A stretch of DNA of 64,000 bases from Citrobacter sp. wls619 (GCF_005281345.1 NZ_SZXJ01000098.1:186001-250000); one strand, 5' to 3'; shown: positions 1 through 10,572, numbered from the stretch's first letter. Numbers and translations: made by a program. The notes: generated by a model not told the origin, from the letters alone.

Positions 1-2
1 TA

Positions 3-137
3 TTTACCCGCAGTTGGCCCCGTGCAGAACAGATCATCGCACAGGCGCTGGAAACCACGCCGGACGTAATTTGGCCGTCACGCTATCTTGCAAAATCAGC
101 AAAAAAAACCGTTACAAAGAATAACCATCAATTATAA
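3..137 (+). CDS. Ner/SfsB (Nlp)-like transcriptional regulator, C-terminal part
   Basis: The open frame enters from the left edge and ends at TAA 135-137, leaving 44 residues. The visible part contains SWPRAEQIIAQAL followed by TTPDVIWPSRY, the conserved helix and WPSRY signature near the end of Ner/SfsB (Nlp) DNA-binding proteins. Those are small single-domain winged-helix or HTH regulators first known from Mu Ner. The N-terminal half lies outside the window, so neither full length nor promoter can be judged. Family assignment is fairly secure; the regulated genes are unknown. Confidence 0.7.
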   Translation, partial: FTRSWPRAEQIIAQALETTPDVIWPSRYLAKSAKKTVTKNNHQL

Positions 138-287
138 ATATATTAACCAAAATTTACCCGGCGGATTTATTAATATCTCAATAAAATACATTTGCGATAT
201 TAATAGCACTATCGGCCCTTCCCATCAGATTAAATCCTGTTAAAGCAATACGCGAACTTATTACCTATTCCATTAACAGGAGTCATG

Positions 288-656
288 ATGAGCTGGAATA
301 AAACAACCGCAGTTAATCACGCTAAATCACACGCGAGTTCACATTCTCAAGGACGCTGCGCGGAATTTACCCGCAAAGCCATTCAGGCAGGAGGTATCAC
401 TCTTGGGCATACTTATCATGCTAAAGATTATGGCCCCATGCTAAAAAGTGCCGGTTTCAGCGCCATTGGCCACTTTGAACAACCCCGGGAAGGAGATGTC
501 ATCATCATTCAGCCGTATGAGGGAGGAAACCCAAGCGGTCATATGGCGATATTTGACGGTCAGGAGTGGTACTCCGATTTTAGACAGCGTGATATGTGGG
601 CGGGGCCTGGCTATCGGGCGGCAAAACCGTCATACACCATTTACAGGAAACAGTAA
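288..656 (+). CDS. BPSL0067-type cysteine peptidoglycan amidase, candidate toxin/effector
   Basis: A 122-residue protein without a signal peptide. It has the Cys/His layout of small NlpC/P60-CHAP-like amidases: GRCAEFTRKAI near residues 22-32 (nucleophile Cys) and SGHMAIFDG near residues 85-93 (His). Such compact unsecreted amidases are typically type VI secretion effectors (Tae-like, BPSL0067 family), which cut peptide cross-links in the periplasm of a rival. Two ATGs lie in tandem at 285 and 288; AGGAG at 278-282 suits the second. The stop overlaps the start of the next gene, a lipoprotein that could be the immunity partner. No secretion genes are visible nearby. The effector role is inference. 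Confidence 0.62.
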   Translation: MSWNKTTAVNHAKSHASSHSQGRCAEFTRKAIQAGGITLGHTYHAKDYGPMLKSAGFSAIGHFEQPREGDVIIIQPYEGGNPSGHMAIFDGQEWYSDFRQRDMWAGPGYRAAKPSYTIYRKQ

Positions 657-1174
657 TGAAAGCGTTCTCGTTGATTGCTCTGGTTTTGTTACTTTGTGGC
701 TGTTCTTCATCCCACCGGGACAGCACTCAGGGTGTTAAACAATTCTATCTCGCGTGGATGTCCGCATACACACAAAATCGGGACACGTCCGCACTCATGC
801 AACGCTATGTAGCGAAAGACGTTATCAATCGTCTGGCGCTGATTGATAGTCTTTACGAGCAGGAAATACGGGATTCTGACTACTTTATGTACGTGCAGGA
901 TTACGACCCAGAATGGATCCCGCTGTTACGGGTTGGAGCGGCTCAACCCTTTCTCGGTGGCGAAAAGGTGGAAGTACAATTAGGTGGGCCGACAGGTGAA
1001 GCCCCCATGCAGCTGGAAGTGTATACGCGTTGGGAAGACAGGCGCTGGAAAATTTATCGCGTTCGTGATATTCGCGATCGTTATGAACAGCCCATCTACA
1101 GTACCGGGGATATTACCCGTGCGAAAGCATGGTCTGCGGAGATCGCACCGGAGTACGAAAAGATGAATAAGTAA
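656..1174 (+). CDS. DUF3828-type lipoprotein, possible immunity protein
   Basis: This 172-residue protein begins with a lipoprotein signal (MKAFSLIALVLLLCGC, lipobox LCGC, lipidated Cys16), so it should be anchored facing the periplasm. The rest resembles DUF3828-type domains, which recur as periplasmic partners of peptidoglycan-degrading effectors. Its ATG overlaps the stop of the upstream amidase gene (TAATG) and AGGA lies just upstream, so the two are translationally coupled. Periplasmic placement is where an immunity protein against a cell-wall amidase must act. Inhibition is inferred from pairing and location. Confidence 0.6.
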   Translation: MKAFSLIALVLLLCGCSSSHRDSTQGVKQFYLAWMSAYTQNRDTSALMQRYVAKDVINRLALIDSLYEQEIRDSDYFMYVQDYDPEWIPLLRVGAAQPFLGGEKVEVQLGGPTGEAPMQLEVYTRWEDRRWKIYRVRDIRDRYEQPIYSTGDITRAKAWSAEIAPEYEKMNK

Positions 1175-1200
1175 AAAAGGGAGCCATCAGGCTCCCTTTT
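1173..1200. terminator. Bidirectional intrinsic terminator
   Basis: GGGAGCC, a 4-nt loop, and GGCTCCC (1179-1196) are flanked by AAAAAA on the left and TTTT on the right. It can end both the lipoprotein transcript (plus) and fabB (minus). Confidence 0.85.
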
Positions 1201-1219
1201 GCATCTCATTTTTGCAGAC

Positions 1220-2440
1220 TTACGCTTTCAGCTTACGCATAACCAGCGTGGCGTTGGTGCCGCCAAAACCGAAGCTGTTAGACATAACAGTCGTCAACGC
1301 TTGCTCGGTCGGTTTAGTCACGATGTTCAGACCTGCAGCCTGCTCGTCCAGCTCTTCAATGTTGATGCTCGGCGCGATAAAACCGTGTTCCAGCATCAGC
1401 AGAGAGTAGATAGCTTCCTGAACGCCAGCCGCACCCAGTGAGTGACCGGTCATGGCTTTGGTTGCAGAAATGGCCGGGCTGTTATCGCCAAAGACTTCGC
1501 GGATTGCGCCCAGTTCCTTCACGTCGCCTACCGGAGTGGAAGTACCGTGGGAGTTCAGGTAGTCAATCGGGGTATCAACACCGTGCATCGCCATCTGCAT
1601 GCAGCGAACTGCACCTTCACCTGACGGAGCAACCATGTCAGCACCATCGGACGTTGCGCCGTAACCGACGATTTCAGCGTAGATGTGCGCGCCACGAGCC
1701 AGTGCGTGTTCCAGTTCTTCGACAACAACCATACCGCCGCCGCCTGCGATAACAAAACCGTCACGGTGTGCATCATAAGTACGGGAAGCTTGAGACGGGT
1801 TGTCGTTATATTTGGTAGACAGTGCGCCCATTGCGTCGAACTCGCACGCCATTTCCCAGCACAGCTCTTCGCCGCCGCCAGCAAAAACGATGTCTTGTTT
1901 GCCCAACTGAATTTGTTCAACAGCGTTGCCGATACAGTGTGCAGAAGTCGCACAGGCAGAGCTGATGGAGTAGTTGACGCCGTGGATTTTGAACGGTGTC
2001 GCGAGGCAGGCAGAAACGCCGGATGCCATCGCTTTGGTGACCACATACGGGCCAACCGCTTTCAGACCACGCGGGCTACGCATTGCGTCAGCGCCGAATA
2101 CCTGAAAACGCGGGGAGCCGCCGCCGGAACCTGCAATCAGGCCAACGCGCGGGTTGTTCTGGTAATCTTCTGCAGCAAGGCCGGCATCAGCCACTGCCTG
2201 CTCCATAGAAAGGAAAGCATAGATGGATGCGTCGCTCATAAAGCGCACTACTTTGCGGTCAATGAGGCCAGTGGTATCCAGTTTTACGTTGCCCCAGACG
2301 TGGCTACGCATGCCGGAGTCCTTCAGCTCCTGAGAGAAAGTGATCCCTGAACGTCCTTCACGCAGAGATGCCAGGACTTCCTGCTGGTTATTACCGATGC
2401 TGGAAACGATGCCCAAGCCAGTAATCACTGCACGTTTCAT
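1220..2440 (-). CDS. fabB: 3-oxoacyl-[ACP] synthase I (KAS I)
   Basis: FabB condenses malonyl-ACP with acyl-ACP in the cytoplasm and is needed for unsaturated fatty acid synthesis. The 406 residues equal the E. coli length. The thiolase-fold active site is intact: nucleophilic Cys163 in [12 protein letters not shown], the first His in [11 protein letters not shown], and the Lys/His pair in [12 protein letters not shown]. The glycine-rich C-terminal [11 protein letters not shown] is also present. It is monocistronic, ends at a bidirectional terminator, and its promoter carries FabR and FadR sites. Confidence 0.98.
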   Translation of the reverse strand: MKRAVITGLGIVSSIGNNQQEVLASLREGRSGITFSQELKDSGMRSHVWGNVKLDTTGLIDRKVVRFMSDASIYAFLSMEQAVADAGLAAEDYQNNPRVGLIAGSGGGSPRFQVFGADAMRSPRGLKAVGPYVVTKAMASGVSACLATPFKIHGVNYSISSACATSAHCIGNAVEQIQLGKQDIVFAGGGEELCWEMACEFDAMGALSTKYNDNPSQASRTYDAHRDGFVIAGGGGMVVVEELEHALARGAHIYAEIVGYGATSDGADMVAPSGEGAVRCMQMAMHGVDTPIDYLNSHGTSTPVGDVKELGAIREVFGDNSPAISATKAMTGHSLGAAGVQEAIYSLLMLEHGFIAPSINIEELDEQAAGLNIVTKPTEQALTTVMSNSFGFGGTNATLVMRKLKA

Positions 2441-2483
2441 TCAATACCTCTGTAAGTCGCACTATTTTAAAGTTTCGAGTGGC

Positions 2484-2524
2484 ACAATAGCGTACACTTG
2501 TACGCCGAACAAGTCCGATCAGCC
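2484..2524 (-). promoter_or_regulatory. fabB promoter with FabR and FadR operators
   Basis: On the minus strand TTGTTC (2507-2512) and TATTGT (2484-2489) are 17 bp apart. The spacer holds the palindrome GCGTACACTTGTACGC (within 2489-2506), the FabR operator type. AACAAGTCCGATCAGCC (2508-2524) matches the FadR activator box over the -35 side. This is the known arrangement for fabB: FabR represses and FadR activates. Confidence 0.8.
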
Positions 2525-2599
2525 ATTTAATGTGGAAATTTGCGCAGCCAGGCACTCCTCGTTAAGATCGGGGCACAGCCTGTCAGACGAGTAACTTAC

Positions 2600-4600
2600 G
2601 TGAAACAATACGCTATACAACCTGCCAACCTTGAATTCAACGCTGAGGGTACACCTGTTTCCCGAGATTTTGACGATGTCTATTTTTCCAATGATAACGG
2701 GCTGGAAGAGACACGTTACGTCTTCCTTGGTGGCAACCACCTCACCGCACGTTTTCCTGTGCACCCACGCCCGGTGTTCGTGGTGGCAGAAAGTGGCTTT
2801 GGTACCGGTCTAAACTTCCTCACGCTCTGGCAGGCATTCGCCACCTTTCGCAACGCACACCCTGACGCTACCCTGGAAAGATTACATTTCATCAGTTTTG
2901 AAAAATTTCCGCTGACGCGTGAGGATCTAACATTAGCGCATCAGCACTGGCCGGAACTGGCGTCGTGGGCAGAGCAACTCCAGGCACAGTGGCCACTGCC
3001 GCTGGCAGGTTGTCATCGTCTACTGCTTGATGAGGGGCGGGTTACTCTGGATCTGTGGTTCGGCGACATCAACGAACTCACCGGTAAGCTGGACGAGTCC
3101 CTGAACCAACAGGTGGATGCCTGGTTCCTGGACGGCTTCGCCCCGGCAAAAAATCCGGATATGTGGACGCCAACACTCTTTAACGCCATGGCCCGACTGG
3201 CCCGACCGGGTGGTACGCTGGCGACCTTCACTTCGGCTGGTTTTGTACGCCGGGGATTGCAGGAAGCCGGATTTACAATGCAGAAATGCAAAGGTTTTGG
3301 TCGTAAACGTGAAATGCTGTGTGGCGTGATGGAACAGACGATGACGCACTCTTCATCAGCGCCGTGGTTTTTGCGTACAGGAACGGAGAAGCGTGCAGCG
3401 GCCATTATTGGCGGGGGGATTGCCAGTGCATTACTGTCTCTGGCGCTACTGCGTAGAGGCTGGCAGGTCACGCTCTACTGCGCTGACGATAAACCCGCGC
3501 AGGGTGCTTCCGGCAATCGTCAGGGCGCACTCTATCCGTTGCTCAGTAAACATGATGCGGCGATTACGCTTTTCTTCCCCACCGCATTTACCTTTGCTCG
3601 TCGCCTGTACGATGCCCTACCCGTTAATTTTGCCCATGACTGGTGTGGCGTCACGCAGCTCGCCTGGGATGAGAAAAGCCAGCAGAAAATCAGCCAAATG
3701 CTGTCCCTTGAACTGCCCAAGGCGCTCGCCGTCGGGGTGGACGCAGACCAAATTTTGCAAACAACAGGCGTTGTGACCGAATGTGATGGCATCCAGTACC
3801 CAGCCGGCGGATGGCTGTGTCCGGCACAACTTACCACCGCCGTTCTCGACTATGCGACAACGCTTGGGTTACGTACCCACTACCAACACACACTGACCTC
3901 ACTTACTCATCACACCGATAGCTGGCAGCTGCAGTTCGCCAGCGGAGAAGCGGCAACACATGAGGTCGTGGTTCTGGCGAATGGGCACTCTATTCACCGT
4001 TTTGAACAGACTCAGTCACTGCCGGTGTATTCCGTTGGCGGCCAGGTAAGTCACATTCCCACGACGCCTTCACTTTCCGCACTGCGTCAGGTTCTGTGCT
4101 ATGACGGCTACCTTACCCCGCAAAACCCGGAAAATCAGCAGCACTGTATTGGCGCCAGCTATCATCGGGGGAGTGAGGAGACGTCATTCCGTCATGATGA
4201 CCAGCAGCAAAACCGTCAGCGTTTGATCGACTGCTTGCCGGATGCGGCATGGGTGAAAGAAGTGAATGTCAGTGACAATGCTGCCCGTTGCGGCGTCCGT
4301 TGTGCCACGCGCGATCACTTACCGATGGTCGGTAATGTGCCGGACTATAATACCACACTCGATCAGTATGCCCGGCTTGCAGAAGACAAAGAGCATGCTT
4401 TACGCGCACCGGTATACCCGGATTTGTTCATGTTGGGCGCACTGGGGTCACGCGGGCTATGTTCTGCCCCGCTATGTGCAGAAATTCTGGCCGCGCAAAT
4501 GAGTGATGAACCGATCCCAATGGATGCCAGCACGCTGGCGGCGCTAAATCCGAATCGCCTGTGGGTACGGAAGTTATTGAAGGGCAAAGCGGTGAAGTAA
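2600..4600 (+). CDS. mnmC: Bifunctional tRNA 5-methylaminomethyl-2-thiouridine synthase MnmC
   Basis: MnmC finishes mnm5s2U34 in tRNA. The C-terminal FAD oxidoreductase removes the carboxymethyl group and the N-terminal SAM domain methylates the amine. The 666 residues match the E. coli enzyme (668). The methyltransferase half carries [17 protein letters not shown] near residues 61-77. The FAD half starts with the dinucleotide fold [20 protein letters not shown] near residue 268. The start is taken as GTG 2600 because similarity to known MnmC begins there ([13 protein letters not shown]); the longer ATG frame adds an unrelated extension. It is divergent from fabB. Confidence 0.95.
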   Translation: MKQYAIQPANLEFNAEGTPVSRDFDDVYFSNDNGLEETRYVFLGGNHLTARFPVHPRPVFVVAESGFGTGLNFLTLWQAFATFRNAHPDATLERLHFISFEKFPLTREDLTLAHQHWPELASWAEQLQAQWPLPLAGCHRLLLDEGRVTLDLWFGDINELTGKLDESLNQQVDAWFLDGFAPAKNPDMWTPTLFNAMARLARPGGTLATFTSAGFVRRGLQEAGFTMQKCKGFGRKREMLCGVMEQTMTHSSSAPWFLRTGTEKRAAAIIGGGIASALLSLALLRRGWQVTLYCADDKPAQGASGNRQGALYPLLSKHDAAITLFFPTAFTFARRLYDALPVNFAHDWCGVTQLAWDEKSQQKISQMLSLELPKALAVGVDADQILQTTGVVTECDGIQYPAGGWLCPAQLTTAVLDYATTLGLRTHYQHTLTSLTHHTDSWQLQFASGEAATHEVVVLANGHSIHRFEQTQSLPVYSVGGQVSHIPTTPSLSALRQVLCYDGYLTPQNPENQQHCIGASYHRGSEETSFRHDDQQQNRQRLIDCLPDAAWVKEVNVSDNAARCGVRCATRDHLPMVGNVPDYNTTLDQYARLAEDKEHALRAPVYPDLFMLGALGSRGLCSAPLCAEILAAQMSDEPIPMDASTLAALNPNRLWVRKLLKGKAVK

Positions 4601-4617
4601 GATACCGCCTCATCATT

Positions 4618-4714
4618 GCCTGATGCGCGGCGCTTATCAGGCCTACAAAACCAATCTGAATCGTCTGTGGGTAAAAAATCGTAGGCCGGGTAAGCGTAGC
4701 ACCACCCGGCCTAC
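4618..4714. repeat. Pair of REP elements (BIME)
   Basis: Two imperfect palindromes lie between mnmC and yfcL: 4618-4646 (begins GCCTGATGCG, ends CAGGCCTAC) and 4681-4714 (begins GTAGGCCGGG, ends CCCGGCCTAC). These are the enterobacterial REP sequences, mobilised by RAYT and often marking 3' ends of convergent genes. Confidence 0.85.
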
Positions 4715-4720
4715 GGGCAA

Positions 4721-4999
4721 TTAGTGTTTCGTCGCCTTCTGGAACAGCGTGTCCCACATCTCTTTTACTAACGCCTGGTCGCGTGGCGAGAGTTCGCCCG
4801 CACTGATGGCTTTCTCCAGGCTGCTGGTCACATTGGCGTACAATGCTTCAGCGGAATGGTCCTCACCACCGTCCAGTTCAGCAACGGCCAGCGTCAGGTG
4901 CCCACGCAAGTAACCACTGGCAAACAACTCATCATCGCTGGCGTGCTCTACCATATCGTCGATTAATGCCAGAATGCGTGATTCAAACTCCGCGATCAT
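4721..4999 (-). CDS. yfcL: YfcL family protein
   Basis: A 92-residue acidic soluble protein (opens [16 protein letters not shown]) with no signal or membrane segment. It corresponds to E. coli YfcL by position, length and family. It follows epmC on the minus strand with a 32 bp gap, so it is probably the last gene of the aroC-mepA-yfcA-epmC-yfcL run. Function is not established and no catalytic motif is visible. Confidence 0.9.
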   Translation of the reverse strand: MIAEFESRILALIDDMVEHASDDELFASGYLRGHLTLAVAELDGGEDHSAEALYANVTSSLEKAISAGELSPRDQALVKEMWDTLFQKATKH

Positions 5000-5031
5000 C
5001 TTCTTTCCTCATTGTAAACGTGGCATCGGCA

Positions 5032-5580
5032 TCAGTTGAGCGCTTCGGGCCACGGGAATTGTTCCGCCTTAAGTTCAGGCGTGTGATAATAATTTTGTAG
5101 TGCGTTAATGAAACGCGCCGGGCGTTCGGGGATCCCCTTTTCCAGATACTCCATCACCTGGGCATGAACGCGGCGCTGGAATACCACGCGATCTGGTTCA
5201 AAGTCCCCTTCCAGGTTGTCGCAACTGACGTTAAACGGGTAGCCCGCCGCCATGCAAAACAGCCAGTCAAACGCCTGCGGCTTCACTTCCACATCTTCAA
5301 ACTGACATTGCGTCTTCGCGTCGCGGCCATCGGGGCAGTACCAGTAACCGAAATCGACCAGCTCACGGCGCGCCTTACCAGCGATGCACCAGTGTGAGAT
5401 TTCGTGTAACGCGCTGGCGTAATAACCATGCGCAAAAACGATACGGTGATACGGTAATTCCGCATCAGCAGGAAGATAGATCGGTTCGTCGTCGCCTTTA
5501 ATCAGACGGGTATTAAATTCATCGGCAAAGCAGCCGTTAAATATCTCAATTAACTGTTCGTAGTGATGGGTATTATTCAT
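5032..5580 (-). CDS. epmC: Elongation factor P hydroxylase
   Basis: EpmC (formerly YfcM) hydroxylates the beta-lysylated lysine of elongation factor P, the last step after EpmA and EpmB. The 182 residues match the known length. A metal-binding HEISHW motif (residues about 60-65) follows VFAHGYYASAL, as expected for this family. It overlaps yfcA by one base at its start, indicating coupled translation. Confidence 0.95.
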   Translation of the reverse strand: MNNTHHYEQLIEIFNGCFADEFNTRLIKGDDEPIYLPADAELPYHRIVFAHGYYASALHEISHWCIAGKARRELVDFGYWYCPDGRDAKTQCQFEDVEVKPQAFDWLFCMAAGYPFNVSCDNLEGDFEPDRVVFQRRVHAQVMEYLEKGIPERPARFINALQNYYHTPELKAEQFPWPEALN

Positions 5581-6389
5581 TAGTTCATCCCCAGCCAGTG
5601 GAGAATCTCCTGTCCATGATTATCATAAAGTAGCTTGGCGCTCATCACGGCGGAGACGATGACAATCATTGGCCGAATGAGTTTTTGTCCTTTGCTGAGC
5701 ACCAGCCGCGAGCCCATCCGTGCGCCAATAAACTGGCCAATGAGCATCACAAATCCGGTCGCCCAAATCACTTTGCCGCCGAGAGCAAACAGCAATAGCC
5801 CACCGATATTCGATGTGGCATTTAATACTTTGGCGTGGGCCGTCGATTTCGCCAGGTTATAGCCGCATAACATGACAAAGGCCAGCGCGTAGAACGACCC
5901 CGCCGCCGGACCAAAAAAGCCATCGTAAAAGCCAACACAGCCACCGGCTACCAGCGCGAAAGGCAACCCGTGCAATCGACGCTGCCGATCTTCTTCGCCC
6001 ACTTTCGGCATTAACAGAAAGTAAAGGCCAATACAGATAACCAGAACCGGCAGGATCTGACGCAGAATATCTGACTGCACGTGCTGAACCAATAGCGCGC
6101 CGCTCATTGACCCGATAAAGGTCATGAATATATTGAGCTTCTGATCCGCCAGGTTAACCACCCCACGACGAATAAAATAGAGGGAGGAAGAGATCGATCC
6201 GCCACAGGCCTGCAGCTTATTGGTCGCCAGCGCTTGTGCAGGTGGCATCCCGGCCGCCATCAATGCCGGAATGGTGAGTAAACCACCGCCTCCGGCCAGA
6301 GAATCAATAAAACCTGCCAGCATCGCCACAAAAAAAAGCACACCCAGCAGCAGCGGAGACACCATAAACAAATTGGCAAAATGATCCAT
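5580..6389 (-). CDS. yfcA: TSUP-family transporter YfcA
   Basis: A 269-residue integral membrane protein of the TauE/SafE (TSUP) family with about eight hydrophobic segments. It has the glycine-rich first-repeat signature GFIDSLAGGGGLLTIPALM (about residues 26-44) and the second-repeat GFYDGFFGPAAGSF. TSUP proteins move sulfur-containing or organic anions; the substrate of YfcA is not known. Stop and start overlap with epmC and mepA, placing it inside a tight operon. Confidence 0.93.
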   Translation of the reverse strand: MDHFANLFMVSPLLLGVLFFVAMLAGFIDSLAGGGGLLTIPALMAAGMPPAQALATNKLQACGGSISSSLYFIRRGVVNLADQKLNIFMTFIGSMSGALLVQHVQSDILRQILPVLVICIGLYFLLMPKVGEEDRQRRLHGLPFALVAGGCVGFYDGFFGPAAGSFYALAFVMLCGYNLAKSTAHAKVLNATSNIGGLLLFALGGKVIWATGFVMLIGQFIGARMGSRLVLSKGQKLIRPMIVIVSAVMSAKLLYDNHGQEILHWLGMN

Positions 6390-7213
6390 TAGAGTACATG
6401 CTCGTCCAGTAGCGCCTGGCAGGAAGGCGGCAACGGCGGCGGTGTCTTCTTCTCAGGCTTGGTGGTTCCAGGTTTTGGAGGTTCGAACCAGCTTTGCAGC
6501 TCCGCGCCGCAGCCGTCACCCGGTGGCGGTAACGGTTGATCTTCGCACTCAAGACTGTCGGCAGGACAACGTAACCGGACATGCATATGCGCACGATGCT
6601 GGAACCACGGCCGCACTTTACGCAACCAGTCCCTGTCGGTCCCTGCATCCAGACAAAGTTGCTGCTTAATCGCCGGATTCACGAAAATACGCGTGACTTC
6701 ATTATCTTTTGCCGCCAGCCTGATCAGGCTGAAAATCTCCGGCTTCCACAGTGACGGCACGACACGTTTGCCGTCCTGTGAGACCAGATCTAACGCCTGC
6801 GGCCGCAGCAGTTGCGACGGGGTCCAGCGCGTTTTTGGCAGCTGCAGGAAAATATCGACATCCAGCCCGGTCTGGTGACTGGCATGACCGCCATTGAAAC
6901 GCCCACCGGCCGGCATACCCATATCGCCGATTAACACCGTGCCCAGCCCCAGATTATTAGCCTGATTACTCAGGCGCTGGATAAACATCACCAGGTCCGG
7001 ATGACCAAAGTAACGACGCTGATCGGTGCGCATCACCTGATAGTGTTCTGACTGTACCGGCAGCGTATCCGCTCCCACGATACAGCCATTGGAGAATGCG
7101 CCGATAGACTGTGCGCTACCCGCAACCGGATGGGTAATTTTCTGCCAGGGCGTCGCCGCCAGACAGGCGGTGCTGGCAAGCAGAGCCAGCGCCGCGAGTG
7201 CCGTTTTTTTCAT
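6389..7213 (-). CDS. mepA: Penicillin-insensitive murein DD-endopeptidase
   Basis: MepA is a periplasmic LAS-family zinc endopeptidase cutting D-Ala-mDAP cross-links. The 274 residues match E. coli. The signal peptide [20 protein letters not shown] ends at Ala. Zinc-site motifs are visible: [15 protein letters not shown] (His and Asp ligands) and the C-terminal HMHVRL. The proline-rich tail is also typical. It lies 3 bp downstream of aroC and overlaps yfcA by one base. Confidence 0.96.
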   Translation of the reverse strand: MKKTALAALALLASTACLAATPWQKITHPVAGSAQSIGAFSNGCIVGADTLPVQSEHYQVMRTDQRRYFGHPDLVMFIQRLSNQANNLGLGTVLIGDMGMPAGGRFNGGHASHQTGLDVDIFLQLPKTRWTPSQLLRPQALDLVSQDGKRVVPSLWKPEIFSLIRLAAKDNEVTRIFVNPAIKQQLCLDAGTDRDWLRKVRPWFQHRAHMHVRLRCPADSLECEDQPLPPPGDGCGAELQSWFEPPKPGTTKPEKKTPPPLPPSCQALLDEHVL

Positions 7214-7216
7214 TTC

Positions 7217-8302
7217 TTACCAGCGTGGAATGTCAGTCTTCACGTCCGCATTTTGCGCCCGCTGACGCAGCAGGTGATCCATCAATACGATCGCCAGCAT
7301 CGCCTCGGCGATCGGTACGGCGCGGATCCCAACGCACGGATCGTGACGTCCTTTGGTTACCATTTCGACTTCTTCACCAAAGCGGTTAATAGTGCGCCCT
7401 GGAACGGTAATACTGGACGTCGGTTTCAGCGCCATATGAGCAATGATTTGTTGCCCGCTGCTGATCCCACCCAGAATGCCGCCCGCATGGTTACTCTGGA
7501 AACCGTCTTTGGTGATCTCATCACGGTTCTGACTACCGCGCAGCGCCACAACGTCAAATCCGTCGCCAATCTCAACGCCCTTAACGGCGTTAATGCTCAT
7601 CAACGCATGCGCGATGTCGGCATCCAGGCGGTCGAAGACAGGTTCGCCAAGACCTGCCGGCACACCATCAGCAACAACGGTGACTTTTGCCCCAATGGAG
7701 TCACCCTCTTTCTTCAGCCCACGCATTAGTTCGTCCAGCGCGTCGATTTTATCCGGGTCCGGGCAAAAGAAGGGATTCAATTCGACCTGGGACCAGTCTT
7801 TAATCTCCAGCGGAACATCGCCCATTTGCGTCAGGCAGCCACGAATTTTAACGCCGAATTTTTCCGCCAGATATTTCTTGGCGATTGCTCCCGCCGCTAC
7901 GCGCATTGCCGTTTCACGCGCGGATGAACGTCCACCGCCACGATAATCACGCAGGCCGTATTTCTGCTCGTAGGTATAGTCGGCGTGTCCAGGACGGAAA
8001 ACATCCTTGATAGCGCCATAATCCTGAGAACGCTGATCGGTATTTTCGATCAGCAGACCAATACTCGTACCCGTGGTGACGCCTTCGAATACGCCGGAGA
8101 GGATCTTTACCTGATCCGGTTCCCGGCGCTGGGTAGTGTAGCGCGACGTGCCCGGACGACGCCTGTCGAGATCGTGCTGCAGGTCGGCTTCAGTCAGAGG
8201 AATGCCCGGCGGAACACCATCAACGATACAACCGAGCGCCAGCCCGTGTGATTCGCCGAAGGTCGTTACGCGAAAGAGTTGCCCAATTGTATTTCCTGCC
8301 AT
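7217..8302 (-). CDS. aroC: Chorismate synthase
   Basis: AroC converts 5-enolpyruvylshikimate-3-phosphate to chorismate with reduced FMN, ending the shikimate pathway. From the ATG at 8302 it is 361 residues, the E. coli length; an in-frame GTG one codon earlier is less well placed after GGAG. Family signatures are present: GESHG near residue 16, [12 protein letters not shown], and GGRSSARET with its catalytic-site arginines. It leads the aroC-mepA-yfcA-epmC-yfcL run. Confidence 0.97.
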   Translation of the reverse strand: MAGNTIGQLFRVTTFGESHGLALGCIVDGVPPGIPLTEADLQHDLDRRRPGTSRYTTQRREPDQVKILSGVFEGVTTGTSIGLLIENTDQRSQDYGAIKDVFRPGHADYTYEQKYGLRDYRGGGRSSARETAMRVAAGAIAKKYLAEKFGVKIRGCLTQMGDVPLEIKDWSQVELNPFFCPDPDKIDALDELMRGLKKEGDSIGAKVTVVADGVPAGLGEPVFDRLDADIAHALMSINAVKGVEIGDGFDVVALRGSQNRDEITKDGFQSNHAGGILGGISSGQQIIAHMALKPTSSITVPGRTINRFGEEVEMVTKGRHDPCVGIRAVPIAEAMLAIVLMDHLLRQRAQNADVKTDIPRW

Positions 8303-8341
8303 CACGGCTCCGTTATGCGTGTTGTGTATCTGCGCGTGTAG

Positions 8342-9274
8342 TTAGTCTTTGTAAATGCTGAAGTGCTCACGAGCGGCTACTAACTGCTCTTTGGTCAGCA
8401 TGAATACACCGTCTCCACCGTTGTCGAATTCCAGCCAGGTAAACGGCACATCAGGGTATTGCTCTATCAGATGTACCATGCTGTTTCCGACTTCACAAAT
8501 CAGAATACCGTTATCAGACAGGTAGTCTGGGGCGTTCCCCAGAATGCGACGGGTAAGTTTCAGCCCATCGCTGCCGGACGCCAGACCCAGTTCAGGTTCG
8601 TGACGATATTCGTTTGGCAGATCAGACATATCTTCCGCATCGACATACGGCGGGTTAGTGACAATCAGGTCATACTGGATTTTCACCAGATCGCGGAACA
8701 GGTCGGAACGGATCGGCGTTACGTGATGGATCAGACCGTGCTCTTCAATATTGTGTTCAGTCACCGCCAGCGCATCCGTCGAAATATCAACCGCATCCAC
8801 TTCAGCTTCCGGGAAGGCGTAGGCGCAGGCGATAGCAATACAACCGCTACCGGTACACATATCGAGGATATGCTGCGGCTGCTCGTTGATAAGACCCGCA
8901 AAGCGGTTATTGATCAGCTCGCCAATCGGCGAACGCGGAACCAGCACGCGTTCATCAACATAAAACTCATGCCCGCAGAACCAGGCTTTGTTGGTCAGGT
9001 AAGCCACCGGAATACGCTCGTTGACGCGGCGAATCACGCGTTCAACAATACGATGGCGCTCGCTGGATGTCAGACGCGCGGTACGCATATCTTCTGGAAT
9101 ATCCAGCGGCAGATAAAGAGACGGCAGCACCAGCTGTACGGCCTCATCCCACGGGTTATCCGTACCATGGCCATACCAGATGTTCGCCGCGCTAAAACGG
9201 CTGACCGCCCAACGCAACATGTCCTGAATGGTATGCAGTTCACTCACTGCTTCATCGACGAAAATTTTATCCAC
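8342..9274 (-). CDS. prmB: Ribosomal protein uL3 N5-glutamine methyltransferase
   Basis: PrmB methylates a glutamine of ribosomal protein L3. The 310 residues match the known length. The SAM-binding loop reads [12 protein letters not shown] and the glutamine-binding signature NPPY is in [14 protein letters not shown]. It is 40 bp upstream of aroC on the same strand and could be co-transcribed with it. It is divergent from smrB. Confidence 0.96.
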   Translation of the reverse strand: MDKIFVDEAVSELHTIQDMLRWAVSRFSAANIWYGHGTDNPWDEAVQLVLPSLYLPLDIPEDMRTARLTSSERHRIVERVIRRVNERIPVAYLTNKAWFCGHEFYVDERVLVPRSPIGELINNRFAGLINEQPQHILDMCTGSGCIAIACAYAFPEAEVDAVDISTDALAVTEHNIEEHGLIHHVTPIRSDLFRDLVKIQYDLIVTNPPYVDAEDMSDLPNEYRHEPELGLASGSDGLKLTRRILGNAPDYLSDNGILICEVGNSMVHLIEQYPDVPFTWLEFDNGGDGVFMLTKEQLVAAREHFSIYKD

Positions 9275-9440
9275 GTATTCCTCCAGGGCATGCTCGTATT
9301 AATTTCGGCGGCTAGTTTGCCACGAAGACGGCGATAAATCAGCATTCACACGGGGCCTGAACGCGAAAATTGCGTTTTAAGCGATCGGATGCCCGTCGAG
9401 TCGGGTTAAACTAACGGAAAATAAAAGTTGAGACTCTCGA

Positions 9441-9992
9441 ATGAAAAAGAAAACATCGCTCAGCGAGGAGGATCAGACGCTGTTTCGCCAGCTGATGACC
9501 GGCACGCGTAAAATTAAACAGGACACCATTGTTCACCGACCTCCACGTAAAAAAATTGCCGAGGTTCCGGTTAAAAGACTGCTACAGGAGCAGGCTGATG
9601 CCAGCCACTATTTCTCGGATGAGTTTCAGCCGCTGCTGAATACGGACGGCCCGGTAAGATACCTGCGCGCCGACGTCAGCCATTTCGAGCTGAAGAAAAT
9701 GCGCCGTGGCGATTACTCTCCGGAGCTGTTTCTCGATCTGCATGGGCTGACCCAGCAACAGGCCAAACAAGAGTTAGGCGCGCTGATTGCCGCCTGTCGT
9801 CGTGAGCATGTGTTTTGCGCCTGCGTGATGCATGGCCACGGAAAACATATTCTGAAACAGCAAACGCCGCTGTGGCTGGCACAACATCCGCATGTGATGG
9901 CCTTCCATCAGGCCCCGAAAGAGTACGGTGGCGATGCCGCGCTGCTGGTACTGATTGAGGTGGAAGAGTGGCTACCACCCGAACTTCCGTGA
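9441..9992 (+). CDS. smrB: Ribosome rescue factor SmrB
   Basis: SmrB (YfcN) is a ribosome collision nuclease that cleaves mRNA between stacked ribosomes. The 183 residues contain the C-terminal Smr domain with its two signatures: [11 protein letters not shown] (about residues 98-108) and [10 protein letters not shown] (about 132-141). The basic N-terminal extension is the ribosome-binding part in the family. It stands alone between divergent prmB and the terminator at 10006. Confidence 0.95.
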   Translation: MKKKTSLSEEDQTLFRQLMTGTRKIKQDTIVHRPPRKKIAEVPVKRLLQEQADASHYFSDEFQPLLNTDGPVRYLRADVSHFELKKMRRGDYSPELFLDLHGLTQQQAKQELGALIAACRREHVFCACVMHGHGKHILKQQTPLWLAQHPHVMAFHQAPKEYGGDAALLVLIEVEEWLPPELP

Positions 9993-10005
9993 TGCAGAAA
10001 AACAG

Positions 10006-10036
10006 AAAGAGCCGCATTTGCGGCTCTTTTATTTTT
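10006..10036 (+). terminator. smrB terminator
   Basis: AAAGAGCCGCA and TGCGGCTCTTT form an 11-bp stem with a 2-nt loop, followed by a T-rich tract. It can also act toward sixA because A residues precede it. Confidence 0.85.
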
Positions 10037-10086
10037 CGGATGGCGGCTTTGCCTTATCCGGAGGATGAAACATGGCACGGGTTCGA

Positions 10087-10572
10087 TTAAATCGCTTTTG
10101 CCATTTTCAAATTACACGGGCTCATCTGCCAGTTAAAAATGCCCTTTCCGCTCTCATCAAGCGTTACGCTGGCTATTGCAGATGTGGTAAACATCGGCGG
10201 CGTTTCACCCGGGCAAAGCTCAGACACCAGATATCCCACTAACGGTAAGTGAGAAATCACCAGCGCCGTCGCGATACCTTCATTGGCCAGAGCCTGTAAA
10301 TAGGCGCTGACCAGACCGACATCGCCGCAGGGAGTCAGCTCCGGCAAAACATCCACACCGGCTGGCAGGTTCATACACTCTCCCACCACATCCAGCGTCT
10401 GTTCGGCTCGTAGGAACGGGCTCACCAGAACACGTTCGATATCCACTTTTTGACCTTTCAGCCAGTTCGCCATCAGGCGAGATTCGTCACAACCACAAGA
10501 GGTTAAGGGACGAACCGAATCACTGGCGGCATCGAGGGCCGCGTCGCCGTGACGCATGATAAAAACTTGCAT
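10087..10572 (-). CDS. sixA: Phosphohistidine phosphatase SixA
   Basis: SixA removes phosphate from phosphohistidine proteins, notably in the nitrogen PTS and reportedly ArcB. The 161 residues have the histidine-phosphatase RHG motif at the N-terminus (MRHGDA, catalytic His8) and a second His in VISHLPLVGYL. The 208 bp between sixA and the downstream end of fadJ hold its promoter; no other gene is seen there. Confidence 0.96.
   Translation of the reverse strand: MQVFIMRHGDAALDAASDSVRPLTSCGCDESRLMANWLKGQKVDIERVLVSPFLRAEQTLDVVGECMNLPAGVDVLPELTPCGDVGLVSAYLQALANEGIATALVISHLPLVGYLVSELCPGETPPMFTTSAIASVTLDESGKGIFNWQMSPCNLKMAKAI

Noticed and set aside
1685..2350. 221-codon plus-strand ORF
   Set aside because: Antisense shadow of fabB caused by its codon bias.
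8459..9337. 292-codon plus-strand ORF
   Set aside because: Antisense shadow of prmB; no start signal or family match.
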